A stretch of 64,000 nucleotides of DNA, taken from contig JANQBS010000135.1 in the NCBI GenBank assembly GCA_033085395.1, positions 1 through 64,000 on the forward strand, read 5' to 3'. The DNA comes from Xanthoparmelia taractica (taxonomy: Eukaryota; Ascomycota; Lecanoromycetes; Lecanorales; Parmeliaceae). Made by a program: the position numbers and the translations under genes. Shown here piece after piece: positions 33,435 through 44,326 of this stretch. Each line of letters opens with the position of its first letter. Within the stretch, counting starts at the first letter, position 1. The notes beneath the pieces were generated by a model that ran no database searches, had not been told where the DNA came from, and was given only the letters and a program-made list of their open reading frames with translations.

Positions 33435-34121
33435 GACTTGTAACGAATGCTTTAAGGATGCTTAGCGAATGCGATTAAGAATGTTGGTACGAGGAATGCT
33501 TGGTTCACTCCGGTGCTTAAAGTGCCTGTCGCAGGAGTTTTGTTGTTGGTCCCTCCTGCCGATCCTGACGAAAGCAGTGAAGAAAGAACAAGGGTATCAG
33601 AGAACGAAAGACGGAATTTTGATGCACGAAAAAAGACGCTGCTGAACGAGTGAAAGGGTGAATAAGAGATGCTGTCGCCTTGGGTTTGAAAGGAAAAACA
33701 AAGAAGAGAGAAAGAGAGAAAAAGGACAGCCAAGAGATTCGTAATGGGAGTGGAAAAGGAATGCGCTTGGATACGAACCCGCGTGGCGTAGCATTTTATG
33801 GTGGCTACTAAATTTGGATGCCATCTCCGTTTCTTCAAACTTAGGGCTAGGGCTCACAGCTGCATCAAACAACCTTTTAAGGAAAAACACATCAGATTCA
33901 TATCAAAAATTGTCATTGAGGGTTCTTGTTTAATGAGCTCAATGACCAGTGCTGAAAATTGGGAACAGTAGTGACCTCTACTTGTACCACTGATGAGCTC
34001 TTATTGTCAAACTTACAAATTACGATGAACAGCTTCGTTAAGAAGCCGTGATAAGTTGTAGAATTCTTGCTCCCTCTATGTGGCATCAATCTCATTCAAG
34101 CATGCAGACCTTGCGCCGTCA
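33435..34121. other. Intergenic, Crh promoter side
   Basis: Upstream region of the minus-strand Crh gene, with CTTT- and TTTC-rich runs on the minus strand around 33600-33800, and the 3' flank of the flavin-reductase-like gene. No gene supported. Confidence 0.5.
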
Positions 34122-34757
34122 TCAACGATACTTCTCCTCGTCAATCTCCGCTAGCCGTGATGGCTGCAATCTCGTACTAAGCCCATACAAATGCTGGAAA
34201 ACAGTCATCAGTGGCCTCCACCGGTCCGCATCAACCTTATCTGGCTCCCCTGCGTGCAAAACGTTCTCTTCGGCATGAACTCGCAGGATCTTAACCTCAA
34301 GACCTAGGAAGAATCCCCTCTTGCTTTCCTCGTCCTGGCTCATCTCATTCACAGCTACAAGCTCTGCCTCCATATGCACCGGACATTCTCGGACTCTGAA
34401 TGGTTTAACCGTCTCGGACACCAAAGGTGTTAATTGGGCTACCTCAAACTTGTCCTTGACGTAACGGTAGCCGGCAGCTGCCTTGAAGGGGGACATGTCC
34501 TGTCTGCCTGTCGTTTTGGCAAGGGCGTTGATTTGGGCGACCATTGTATCAGATGGCAGATTTAGAACGCACTCTTTTGTCCGCTGCATGTTTATAGTTG
34601 TCTGTGATTGTGCGGCTAAACCCAGCATGCAGCGCTGGCCAAGCCACCAGGCTGACGACATGGGGGCCAGGTTTGTCGTTCCATCTGGGTTTGTGGTTGA
34701 GATAATGATGATAGCACTACCCCAATAGAGAATGGCAGGGTCGATGATCTGATGCAT
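34122..34757 (-). CDS. Flavin reductase-like (FMN-binding split barrel) protein
   Basis: Single-exon ORF of 211 residues. The start reads HQIIDPAILYWGSAIIIIST followed by NPDGTTNLAPMSSAWWLG, the N-terminal strand pair of the flavin reductase-like/DIM6-NTAB family, where the family pattern is ILY.GTPV.LIST.N.DG..N.APMSSAWWLG. Later blocks are TKECVLNLPSD and FKVRECPVH-like VRECPVHMEAELV, then FFLGLEVKILRVHAEENVL, as in the family. The proteins bind FMN and are presumed to reduce flavin or act as flavin oxygenase partners; the substrate is unknown. It is divergent from the Ada-like gene and shares a ~445-bp promoter with it. Confidence 0.83.
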   Translation of the reverse strand: MHQIIDPAILYWGSAIIIISTTNPDGTTNLAPMSSAWWLGQRCMLGLAAQSQTTINMQRTKECVLNLPSDTMVAQINALAKTTGRQDMSPFKAAAGYRYVKDKFEVAQLTPLVSETVKPFRVRECPVHMEAELVAVNEMSQDEESKRGFFLGLEVKILRVHAEENVLHAGEPDKVDADRWRPLMTVFQHLYGLSTRLQPSRLAEIDEEKYR

Positions 34758-35202
34758 ATTTTCAGGTTCTGATGTATTCAGTCGAATACAGAGCGATGGA
34801 ATTGACTGCTTTTGGCACCCTGGCTTTGGCTTGATGTTTTGGCTTCACCGATAGACTTGTAAATAGTGATATACTGCGCACATCTTATACACTTGGTGGC
34901 ATGAGTCATCCCTAAAACAATGCCCGAGTCTGGCAGCAAGAATCTTTCATGGGAAAGCTTGCTTTGGCAGCAATGCCCAATCTTGCTGCCAAAGTCTGGC
35001 GCCAAGACCTTGGAATGCGTACCCGGGTCTCCGGGGCCCTTAAGGTCTTACTCATTCCGTCTTTCTTTTCAGTCAAGCCATCATAAACAGACGAACGCGT
35101 TGTCCAAAGGATAGCTCCATTTGTCAATCGAGGCGTTACATTACAAAGACTTGATCCTCCTTACTGCCTCAGCTCTTAAACGACCTCTCCAATCTCGAAA
35201 CG
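34758..35202. promoter_or_regulatory. Shared divergent promoter region
   Basis: The 445 bp separate two divergent ATGs (flavin-reductase-like, minus; Ada-like, plus). The most conspicuous content is a set of TGGCAGCAA and TGGCGCCA strings between 34930 and 35005, including the inverted repeat annotated separately. CT-rich DNA precedes the plus-strand start. Confidence 0.5.
34962..34994. promoter_or_regulatory. Perfect 12-bp inverted repeat (CTTTGGCAGCAA)
   Basis: CTTTGGCAGCAA is followed after 9 bases by its exact reverse complement. A further TGGCAGCAA lies at 34931-34939 and a palindromic TGGCGCCA at ~34997-35004. The cluster is centred between the divergent genes, so it may be an operator for one or both. 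This is inference; no known site is matched. Confidence 0.45.
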
Positions 35203-36678
35203 ATGGTCAGCTCTACGGACGCTCAAGCTTTTGACCTTCTCGACTTCTCTTCTGAACTCAATTATGATTTCCTGAACTCGGACATTACAGAGATTGGTAA
35301 CTCGAACCCGGATGACCCTGTGCAAGCGCCCAACCATGAGGACCGTCCCTTCGATGGAAGATCTGCTGAAAACGAGCTCGATTCACGGGACGAGACTGGA
35401 AAATTAACATCGTTACTGGCGCAAGGGAATCCTCTAGGTTCTGATAGCTCTAGAGTTTACGGCAATGGTGACGGTGCAAGCTTAGACACTTGGTACGAAG
35501 CTCTGAGCACCGGTATTGACCCTTTACCCGATCTCGCCCAGGACCCTCGTGCAGCGGAGTGGATACTACCGTTGGAAGAAGCTTTGACAGAAATACCAAG
35601 CCCTATCGCTGTTTCTATCACTCCAGAGAGCAGCTACCTGCCAACGCCTGATCTGACAGAGTGCTCGACGCCCGCTTCCCTCTTCACCCCTAACGGCTCC
35701 CGCGATCCTACGCTTCGAAGTACCGGAAGCTTCGATACGGAGAACCAGCGCTGGCACGCAACGTTGTCACGGTCTCGAACCGCAGATCGCTACTTCCTGT
35801 ACGGCGTCCTAACGACTAAGATTTATTGCCGCCCATCGTGTGCCTCTCGACGTCCCTCAAGAAGGCATGTCCGATTCTTTTCTTTCCCTGGAGCCATCGA
35901 AGCTGCTGAGCAGGCGAAGTTCCGGCCATGCAAGCGCTGCAAACCTGAGACGCGGGGCACAGGAAACACCGCTGTTCTCGCGATTTCCCAGGTTCTTCGC
36001 AGAATAATTGCTGAGACGTTCGAGGAACAGAATGAGGGAGTAAAGGAGGGACTGAAGTTGGAAACTCTGGCTAAGTCAGCGGGGCTGAGCACCTTCCATT
36101 TCCACCGCTTGTTCAAAGCAACAACACAGGTCACACCAGCGGACTTCATCACTGCCTGTCTGGCACTTGCTCTCCAAGATAACCTCTGCGCACACTCGGC
36201 ACAAGCAACTAGATCAGACCCATGTGATGTGCAGTTATCACCGCGCTGGAGTCAGCGGGCAGCACGTAAGGCACTGGGTGGTCTAAACCCTGAAGACTAT
36301 GCGGATGGAGCAAAGTCTGCATCAATTGAGTACTGCCACGTATCTTCACCAGTGGGAGACCTTGAAGTTGCATACTCGAGAGACAAAATATCTTCGAACG
36401 TGACAGTGCACGGTGTGGTCCTCTTGCACGAGTTTAACCTACCGATCAGCGATCACTTTGGAATATCCAAAAAATCTGAAGAGTACGCACAATGCCTTCA
36501 AGAATGTGTTAGAGAGCTTGAGGAGAAATGTCAAGACCGGGATATTGAGCTGGCTAGTGATGTGCTCTCCGTACTCTGGAGGGTGAGGCTGTGGCTGAAA
36601 CTCACTCACGACAGTGGGTTGCGGTGGTCAGCGCATGGGTTTACTGTAGGACTCGGACAATTCTCTCAACCTGTATGA
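35203..36678 (+). CDS. Ada-type DNA methyl-phosphotriester protein with degenerate methyltransferase domain
   Basis: Single-exon ORF of 491 residues. Residues 1 to ~180 are acidic, Ser/Asp-rich and without recognised domain. Residues ~183-250 are the Ada zinc-binding domain: RWHATLSRSRTADRYFLYGV, IYCRPSCASRRP, FRPCKRCKP, with the four ligands Cys209, Cys213, Cys243 and Cys246. In E. coli Ada the first of these takes the methyl group and switches the protein to an activator. An AraC-type helix-turn-helix region follows (~258-330; LETLAKSAGLSTFHFHRLFK). Residues ~374-470 (SIEYCHVSSPVGDLEVAYS onwards) resemble the N-terminal part of O6-methylguanine methyltransferase, but the PCHR active-site motif is missing. 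Expected role: nuclear sensor or regulator of alkylation damage. No intron is evident. Confidence 0.87.
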   Translation: MVSSTDAQAFDLLDFSSELNYDFLNSDITEIGNSNPDDPVQAPNHEDRPFDGRSAENELDSRDETGKLTSLLAQGNPLGSDSSRVYGNGDGASLDTWYEALSTGIDPLPDLAQDPRAAEWILPLEEALTEIPSPIAVSITPESSYLPTPDLTECSTPASLFTPNGSRDPTLRSTGSFDTENQRWHATLSRSRTADRYFLYGVLTTKIYCRPSCASRRPSRRHVRFFSFPGAIEAAEQAKFRPCKRCKPETRGTGNTAVLAISQVLRRIIAETFEEQNEGVKEGLKLETLAKSAGLSTFHFHRLFKATTQVTPADFITACLALALQDNLCAHSAQATRSDPCDVQLSPRWSQRAARKALGGLNPEDYADGAKSASIEYCHVSSPVGDLEVAYSRDKISSNVTVHGVVLLHEFNLPISDHFGISKKSEEYAQCLQECVRELEEKCQDRDIELASDVLSVLWRVRLWLKLTHDSGLRWSAHGFTVGLGQFSQPV

Positions 36679-38940
36679 CAAAACCCCAAAGCTGGTTTCA
36701 TTGTTAGCTGGAAAAAGCGTACTATACTGACCCTCTGGGTATATTGTCTACAAGGATATACGCACATACACTTAATGAAGTGTGCATGTGGAATTGATGA
36801 AACAAGAGTAGTGCTTATCATCCTGCGGGCTGTTTGAAAGGAGGAAAGGATTCTAGAATGAGCATGCTTGCGAGCTTCTGGGGGAAGCCTCGAGATGCGA
36901 TAGGTCGTTACTCTACTCAAGCTCGCTGCTCAAGCTCACCACCGTAAGGATGTGGCACAAACAATCATCAGGCCTGTGCATATCCCCAACGTCTCTTTGG
37001 ACTATGGCCAAGGCACTCCACTAATTGCGTCCGGTCTCACGTTCTCTGCATATGCGGCACTAAGGAGGTCCGCCTATTACCTAGTGTGGTAAAGGATTCG
37101 CGTTTCCACGGAGCTCAGAGAGCTATTCTAGGGTCAAATCTTACCACACCTTCCAATCATCGCGGCTCTTTCCGGAGGAGACTCTAGGATCCAATCAGAC
37201 GGCAATGAGATTGTTGCTTGACGCAGACCTAACAAGGATGTGAAACTCAGCAACAAGCAAAGCCATTACTTCACACACTGGGAGTGAGAGATAGGATCAT
37301 CGATATCTCTCCGGTATCCTGAAGGATCCAGTAAGAGATTGAAACTCAACAAGACGAAGTCTGAAACCCCCGTGATGCACATGGAGAGGAAGCCGGAAAT
37401 CTGTTACAAAGCCTACGATGTCATGGAAAACCCTGACGGAAACTTGAAAGGCACAACATCGAATATGGGTCTTGGAACTTCGTAGGGGCTGTCAATCTGG
37501 ATGGCGCTGGTTTGTGCGAACTCAATACTTACTCGATCTTCTAATGCAACGAATTGCCCTATTTCAAAAATCCCATAAGCATTGCGACGTGAGAAGTGTT
37601 CTCGCTAATTATGTTATTCTGCTATCTATTTAGCTGCTGGATTTTACATTCGAGGGCCCCGACAATTTCGTACTGCTCCAATAACGACACCCGTCTGTCA
37701 GCCAGCAACCATGAACGAGAATAACAGCGTTGGAATGAGGCTACTTAGAGAATTACTCCCTCAATACAAGAGCCATCTCTCTGCTTAAGGCGCCACTTTG
37801 ATGAAAGCCGCACATCCACTCAGCACCCATCGCTAATTACTCCTTCGATCTCATGAAGACAACTCCTAGCGGTCTCATCATCTTCACAAGCTCGCTATTT
37901 CTATCCCTCGTTTCTGGATCACGTCTTGAAGCTAGAGTTACCTTGGTGCGGGTCTTGTACCTGCAAGTCCACACTCGCGAATCGTTCTTGGTACGTACGT
38001 TGAAACCATAATAGACGACGGTCAATGCGGCATTGGCGTTGAGCTTTTCCTGTCGCGTTCCAGGAAAAGCAGTCTCAATATGACAACAATGCCAGGGAAG
38101 CAGTAGAAGGAGCGATACGGATAGGATGTTCGCACGCAGTTGCATCGCCTCAGGCCGTCTTGCTGGATATTTGTGCATAATGTTGCTCGAGTCCAGCGAG
38201 CATCGATAGCTATTTTGCTTTGTTTTCCCTTTAGACAGCCAGACCGTCTGCCAGAGTCAAAGACGTCCTTCAAGGGTAGTTCATGGGCGGCAGTCGAGGA
38301 AGAATTGAAAAGTGTAGTGTTGCCCCGCTGGGTTTTCAGATGAGGAGACTGCGGTTAAAGTGATCGGTGCAAGAGGCAAGATGGTCGAGTCTTGTATGTG
38401 CAAACAGGAAAGTTTGAGCGGTTTGGGGCGTTTTCTTTGAGTGCGATTTGAGGATCGTTGCGACTGGTGGTGCTGGTACGAAGTCCACATGCTGGATGGC
38501 TTGCAGGAGGGTGATGCTCGTGATGGCGAGAGCGTGGTTGTCGAGTTATCGAGGCTGGCTTGAGCGGAGACGAGGTCGTGCGTTGAGGCCATGGTCTGTT
38601 TATCTGGATCGGATCGGCTGCTTCTTGGTCAGATGGGGTGTTTAGGAAGTTGGACACGCAGCGACTTTTTATTCTTCAGTGCTTCCTCTTCTTTGGTTGC
38701 ATCTTAGAAGGACGGGGAGGATCGCACAGACGGGACCTCGGGCTGGCATCGAGCCATCATGCTGTAAGTTTTGCGACGCAAAGCTATGCTGACATGAAGA
38801 GAAACAGGAAGAGCTTGCGCGCGGAACGCAAAGACTACCTTATATTATGAAAAATACCGAAGCCCAGAGAAAAGACCAACACTGTATCGGGATCCCGAAG
38901 CAGCGTTTGAGGATTGCTGAGACTCTCCCTATCCTACCCT
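36679..38940. other. Intergenic, mostly no supported gene
   Basis: Long stretch with short ORFs only, apart from the weak candidate at 37837-38145. Around 37060-37240 several TCCGGAGGAGAC- and CTAGGATC-like strings occur without clear structure. Confidence 0.4.
37837..38145 (-). CDS. Possible small secreted protein, doubtful
   Basis: From the internal ATG at 38145 the ORF encodes 102 residues starting MQLRANILSVSLLLLLPWHC, a convincing signal-peptide-like stretch, followed by a basic mature part with two further cysteines. No family recognised and no neighbour supports it. Such ORFs also arise by chance, so expression evidence would decide. Confidence 0.28.
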   Translation of the reverse strand: MQLRANILSVSLLLLLPWHCCHIETAFPGTRQEKLNANAALTVVYYGFNVRTKNDSRVWTCRYKTRTKVTLASRRDPETRDRNSELVKMMRPLGVVFMRSKE

Positions 38941-40475
38941 GATCCCCCCTCCCCCCTCCCTCTCCCTCCCGCTTGCCTCAGCCAGGACGAGGAGCGAGTG
39001 AATGTATGAATGAATGAATGAATGAATGACTGAGTGGCTTATCTCAATCAACACCAGCCCCCCATCGTGTTGGATTTGATTCGCAGAACAGTCATCACTC
39101 GTGCCCGTCTCATTCCTTTCTTTCCTTTGCTCCTCATGCCCGCGTCATACCTATCTCATCCTTCTCTCCTTTCCTTCCCTCTCCTTCCCTTTCCTTATTC
39201 CTCAAGCCCGCCCCTCTCCCCTCACAGCAACAACAACGACAAGAATTTCATATCTTCACCAGCCAGAATATCCTAGATATTAGCCCCCTCCCCTCCCTCC
39301 CTCTTTCCTCCCTGCTTGCCCTCCTCCCTTCTTCCCTCCCTCCTTCCTCACTCCATTCTCTCCTCAGCTAAATAGAAGAGCCTCAACTCCACTCCACCCC
39401 CCTCCTCTTCACTAAAACCCAACCCGACCCAAATTTTCCATAGCAAACCCGCCTTCGACTCGCCAGACGCCCACTTAAATGTAGGACCCTTGTGGCGGCT
39501 CAGTCGGTTACCACTTCCCATCCCTTCTTACCACTTCCCATCCCCCTTCTCCTCTTACCTCATCCCTCCCTCCCTTTCTTCACCTTCCCTCGCTTTCCCC
39601 TCTCTCTCCTATTCTCTCTCCTATTCTATCCTGACTAATATGACTAAACCTGACTAAATCTGAACCTGAAACACACATACACTTCGAGTCCCTTTTCCTT
39701 CCCGTTTCAGATTTCCCCCGCCTACGCCGCGCGAAACGCGTGAGAGTGCTAGCACGCATGGGGGATGGGTTGCGCGGGCTTTAGAGGGGAGAGGGTTTGT
39801 GTTTCATGGATTGAAGAAAAAAAGAAGCTTATTGTGAGGTATGGTGTGGTACGAAAATACTTTATGGTAAAGTAGTTTTCCACGTGGCGATTATTTGAGC
39901 CGCGTGGTGTTTGGTTTTGGAACTGGGGAGGGGGGTTCTGTGTGTCTGCTAAATGGATTTTGATAAGTGGAAAGAAAGGGCTTGAAGAGCGGGTATATGG
40001 CTTTCCTTCCTTCTTGATTCTACTGTATAAGATGGGTAGGTAGGTAAGTAGGATGGCTATGATTCGATGGGGGGGGGTTGGGGGGGGGGGGGGGTATAAA
40101 AGGACCAGAGGTGGACCTCCCGCGCGTCTCAATGGACATGGTGGGATAGGATAGGATTAGACAATTAATTGATCTCTCTCTCAAAATACATACGTAAAGA
40201 CAGCACTTTCCAATTCTTTCCGATGCTTTTTCTTTTTCGAGACCGTGGACGCCGTAGCTTCGATCCCCCCCCCAACAAAGACAAACCTTCCCAAAAAAGA
40301 AAACATAAAGAGTAAAAACAAACGGAGTCCAACCGCCCCAGAGAGATCCCTTTCGTAGAAGGCTCATTCGGTGCCAATAAGCTGCCATATTACCGAAACC
40401 CCTTCCTTTCCTTTACTTCACTTTACTCCGAACCCATCCCCTCCCATCGCCAGCGATGATGCGCGCAACGCCTCA
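38941..40475. other. Pyrimidine-rich low-complexity intergenic DNA
   Basis: From 38945 to ~39640 the plus strand is dominated by CCCTCC/CTTCC runs, with a (GAAT)n tract at 39007-39029. At 40069-40094 two runs of G (9 and 15) are followed immediately by TATAAAA. Short ORFs here are low-complexity Pro/Ser artefacts. It is the 3' side of the Myb-like gene on the minus strand. A plus-strand transcript starting near 40120 is possible but no product is identifiable. Confidence 0.5.
40069..40101 (+). promoter_or_regulatory. G-tract followed by TATAAAA
   Basis: Nine G, TT, fifteen G, then TATAAAAGG. The TATA element is a good match to consensus and the poly-G could exclude nucleosomes or form a quadruplex. 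No gene downstream on this strand is supported, so function is uncertain. Confidence 0.3.
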
Positions 40476-41560
40476 TCATCGTTCATTCAATCCTCGGCCA
40501 CCGTCATTCCCACACGCGACATCCTCGACCCTCTTCTCCCGTCCGCCTCCCGGACTCCTGACTTCCCGGTCCTCAGTGAGCAGGGAAGAAATGGCAAAGC
40601 ACGAATTCTGCCGTGGCGCCGTTGCCTTGGAACTAGGCGTTTCACAGCTATTGATGGGGGTCAAGGAACCTTTGCCGGCGGAGTCCGTCGCTGTCAGGGC
40701 GCTGAAGGGCGCGGTGCCGCCGCTACTGCTCGGGATGAGGTTTGACGACGGGGCCTGCAACGCTTGCGAGTCGTGCGGGCTCCCGCGGGGTGTGGGTGGG
40801 AATTTAGAGCTGGATAAGCCGTGCGCGCGACACCATGCTTCTTCCAATGTCGCTGGGGAGAGATTGCAGCCGTAGGTGCGGGCGATGGTGGACCAGAAGT
40901 GTAAGCGGTGGGCGTCGTAGATGCGATCGAGTTTTGCAATATCGACGTGTTGCCGTTGCTGCAGGCGGTCTACGTCTTGGGTTACTAGACGCAAGGAATG
41001 GGTGTCGTTGATCCGGCGGGGTGCAGTAGTAGTGGGGACCGGCTTTGGCAGGATCGGCTTGTGGGTTTGAGGGGTCTGAGACAATGATGCTTCGCTCGGA
41101 CTGCAGTCCGTTGTCTCGGGAGGACTGGCAGGAGGTGAGAACGAGGGTAGTGGACGCTGAGGGGTCTCGGCCCTCGATGGCGCTGGAGGTGGGGCTGACG
41201 ATCGTTCGTGTGGAGTTGTCGCGACTTGGGAGTGGCGGCGGCTGCCCTTGCTGCCGAAAGAAAGCTGATGGTAGTGGAGTCGACAGGCGAGCTCTGTCTT
41301 TTTCAACTGGCTGGCAATGTGCTTATACGGCATCTTGTGCTCTCGTGTCTCGATTAGATAAGCTTCCTGTATGTTTGTCAATGGAAGCCACAGCCGAGAA
41401 TAATTCTGTAGGTACGTACTTCTGCATCAGACCAAGCTCTACCTCCACCGGTGGAGACCGTCTTGCGATGCCGGTGCACTACCGGAGTGCGAAGGGTGTG
41501 TGAATCTACTGCTGAGTTTGATTTGACCAAAATGGGTTTCTGAGTGGGTGCGTAAGACAT
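40476..41560 (-). CDS. Myb/SANT-like DNA-binding protein
   Basis: Two exons on the minus strand, 41560-41420 and 41366-40476, with a 53-bp intron (GTACGT donor, CAG acceptor); 343 residues. Splicing joins GGRAWSDAE to EAYLIETREHKMPYKHIASQ, completing a single Myb-like helix-turn-helix of the type W...EE..L...R....Y..IA..L.KTELACRLHYHQL (residues ~40-85), a form common in Pezizomycotina regulators. The middle is Pro/Ser-rich, followed by a conserved-looking helical block (ARTYGCNLSPATLEEAWCRA) and a Ser/Gly-rich end. A second intron near the C-terminus cannot be excluded because the last ~30 residues are Gly/Arg-rich and not family-like. Probable nuclear regulator, target unknown. Confidence 0.8.
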
Positions 41561-44326
41561 CTTGACGACTGGACAGCGTTGCCGATATGATTCTCTAGGG
41601 AAACAATGGATTTTGCAAGCTCAACCGAGAACCGACTTGATATGTAAGTCTGACGAGGAATGTCTGCTGTGGCGCGCTGAAAGGTTGGTCGATGCTAGCT
41701 GCTCACACAAGAGTTGGAATAGGAGAATGAGGTCTTGAAGGCCGAGATATTAAAGCGAATAGGTGATGATATATAAAGAGTTTGCAAAAGACCCAACCAG
41801 CGGGGAGAAAAAGACTGATTACTATGGAGGATTAAGCACCGAGGAGTCCAGCTGTAATACAGATGGAGATACAACAAAGTGGGTCCAGATCACTTTTTAA
41901 TGTCCTCGATATTCGAAGGACGTTTAGAAGTGTTTCTCTTGGTGGCACAAAGGTGATCCTCGGTGTGACAACTCTCAGTCTTCCAGCATACTAGCGTTGT
42001 ATCAATTTTTGGCAGCGCAAAGTGTTCCTGGCAAGGTTAGGTTGATGGGTTAAGATAGGCTCGCAGCTCCGCAGGGGCGTTGGAGGCGTGGAAGATTGGA
42101 TTGAGGAAGCGACTTGTGTGGGCCTTGGATAGCAACGCTGGAGTTATACGCCACATGAGAAGGTGAACTGGCGGAATGGGTGCATGAATCCGCGAACCAT
42201 TTTGCGGCGGAGGAAGAGGCCAGGAGGTTTATATGATGACATGAGATGGGGACTTGATGAAGCTACCATATGCTAGGGGTTGAATTGGTGTGAATACCTT
42301 GAGGGTTTGGTGTTTGGTACGAAACAGCGAGTAGATAGCTGAGCCGGGTTAACGTCTAAGCGGAGCCGTGCCGTGTTTTAAGGAGATTTGACGGTAACCT
42401 GAAAAGAAACATAGTTGCGAACGGCACCATTGATGACTGGCTGAATCTTGATTAAATCAAGAAGGATATGGGCAAATATAGCGATGCTCACATGGCAAAT
42501 GTTTCCCTACTATCTTGTTATCTTGAGTCGCTTGCTACTTAGTCAGAGTACGCCGTGCGCCTTGGTGAAAGTTGGTTTAATTGGATAATGGTCCCAAAAA
42601 CAACCACCAAAAAGCACGAGCCAAGTCAAAATTTCCGCAAGAGGCTGGGAACTTCAAAGAATAAGCGCATACAAGCGAGTCACCAGTATGGCAATAAGTA
42701 TCGTTGGAGTATTCAAGCGCTGTTCAACCGTGCGAAGGTCAGACTGTTTACGATTCCAAGTATTTATTAGTTGTTACGAGAATTGAAACAGCGCCCCGGG
42801 CAAGACTGGGTTAGACGATGTTGCATCTTTGTTTCATCCCAATTTCCCAGGAAGCTTTTGAGGCAACCAGGGCGCTTTTTGAGTACAGCTTGGGGGGGGC
42901 CGAAAAGGGGGGCCGAAGCGGCGGCGTGGTTAGGGTGTATAAGGTGTGTGTGTGTGTGTGTGTGAAGAAGTAGCCTTTGTCAGAGTCAGTAGTAGCCTTG
43001 TCTCTTGTTCTCCCTTGAAACAAAGTGAAAGTGTAATATCCATATCCAATAAATTTGAGCTTTTAACGTTCATGCAATACCAATACGATAAAAGATTCAA
43101 AAGAGGAGATTGGGTGAAATAATAGATAGTAGAGTATGAAGAGAAGATAAAAAGTAGTAGAAGTAGTAGTAGCCAGTGATGTTTGTTGATTGTTTCTTGG
43201 GTGCATGATTGGAGGAAGGATAAATGGAAAAGGAAAAGGAAAGAAGGAAGAATGCATGATTGGATGGAGAGGAAGAAAAGTTGCGGGCATGAGGCTAATT
43301 GGCACTAATGCCGTTTCAGGTAAGGTCCCACCGGTAAGCCGTTGCGCCGGGGCATAGCCTTGACTCCTTTGTAGGCTATACGTCAACGCCATGCATTTTG
43401 GCATGCACTCCCATGCATGTACCTCCCTCGTACCCAGCTTCCCTTCCTCCCACTACCACTCACTCCCTCAATCTCTTTCAGCCTCTCACTCCCTACCATC
43501 ACCATCGCCCACCCACATCCATTCATTCATCTTCTCACCCTCTTTCACTCCGCCCCCAATCCGACATGCCTGACGCGCCCTCGGTCCTAAGAGGTACTCA
43601 TGCGCGACGACGAGGGCACTACGGCCTATTTACACCGACCGCCCTTTCTCGATGCGTGAAATAGCCTTGACCCCGCATTCTCCTTCTGGCTGAAGTCCCA
43701 CCCAAAAGGGCAACTCGCGGCCGTTGGGTACCTTGATACTTAACAAGCTGCGTCCGCTTGCGCCAATGCCCATGTCCCCATGTATCTGCAACGGCCGCGT
43801 GATGCAGTCGCCATCACACAAAGCTATTGCAATAATGCATCACCCAGACAAAAAGTTCCTACTTCTCCCATCAATGTTGATACCTTTTCTGCGACTTCGG
43901 AAGATACATGGGCAACACGGCACCATGGACTGACATACCTGGATGCCCTCCAACAATCCCAGATCGACAAAGCGCGGTCTGACCAGTACAAGTACCCGTT
44001 CAGCCAAAATCCTACACACGCTTTAACTACCCGCAGAGGCTCGGTCTGGATGACGCCTTGCCCAATAATCATCATCGCCCATACTACGTTGCCGTTCTCG
44101 CTTCAGAGCGGGCCGCTCCTACTATGTCGTGAGTGAAGATTCCCTACTCTGGACCAAAAAAAACAACAACTCTCCAGCATGCTTCGCCTTGCCCCCTCTG
44201 CCTTCGTGTCACCTCAACTCCCATCCAGTGCTCCCCTGCTAACATGGAATCTCTTCTCCTGCGCGCAGCTCCTCCTCAAATCGAGGCCGTCCTGTCCGCC
44301 CCCAACCTACCACGACTGGTCCACCC
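41561..44326. other. Intergenic, no supported gene
   Basis: Contains a (GT)n microsatellite at 42943-42964, CT/CA-rich tracts at ~43430-43560 and short ORFs only. The right ~700 bp are the upstream region of the next gene and may hold a 5' leader or an extra N-terminal exon, since the frame of its first exon stays open for some codons upstream of the chosen ATG. Confidence 0.45.

Noticed and set aside
40371..40875. Two plus-strand ORFs of 124 and 139 codons
   Set aside because: Opposite the C-terminal part of the Myb-like gene and without recognisable content.
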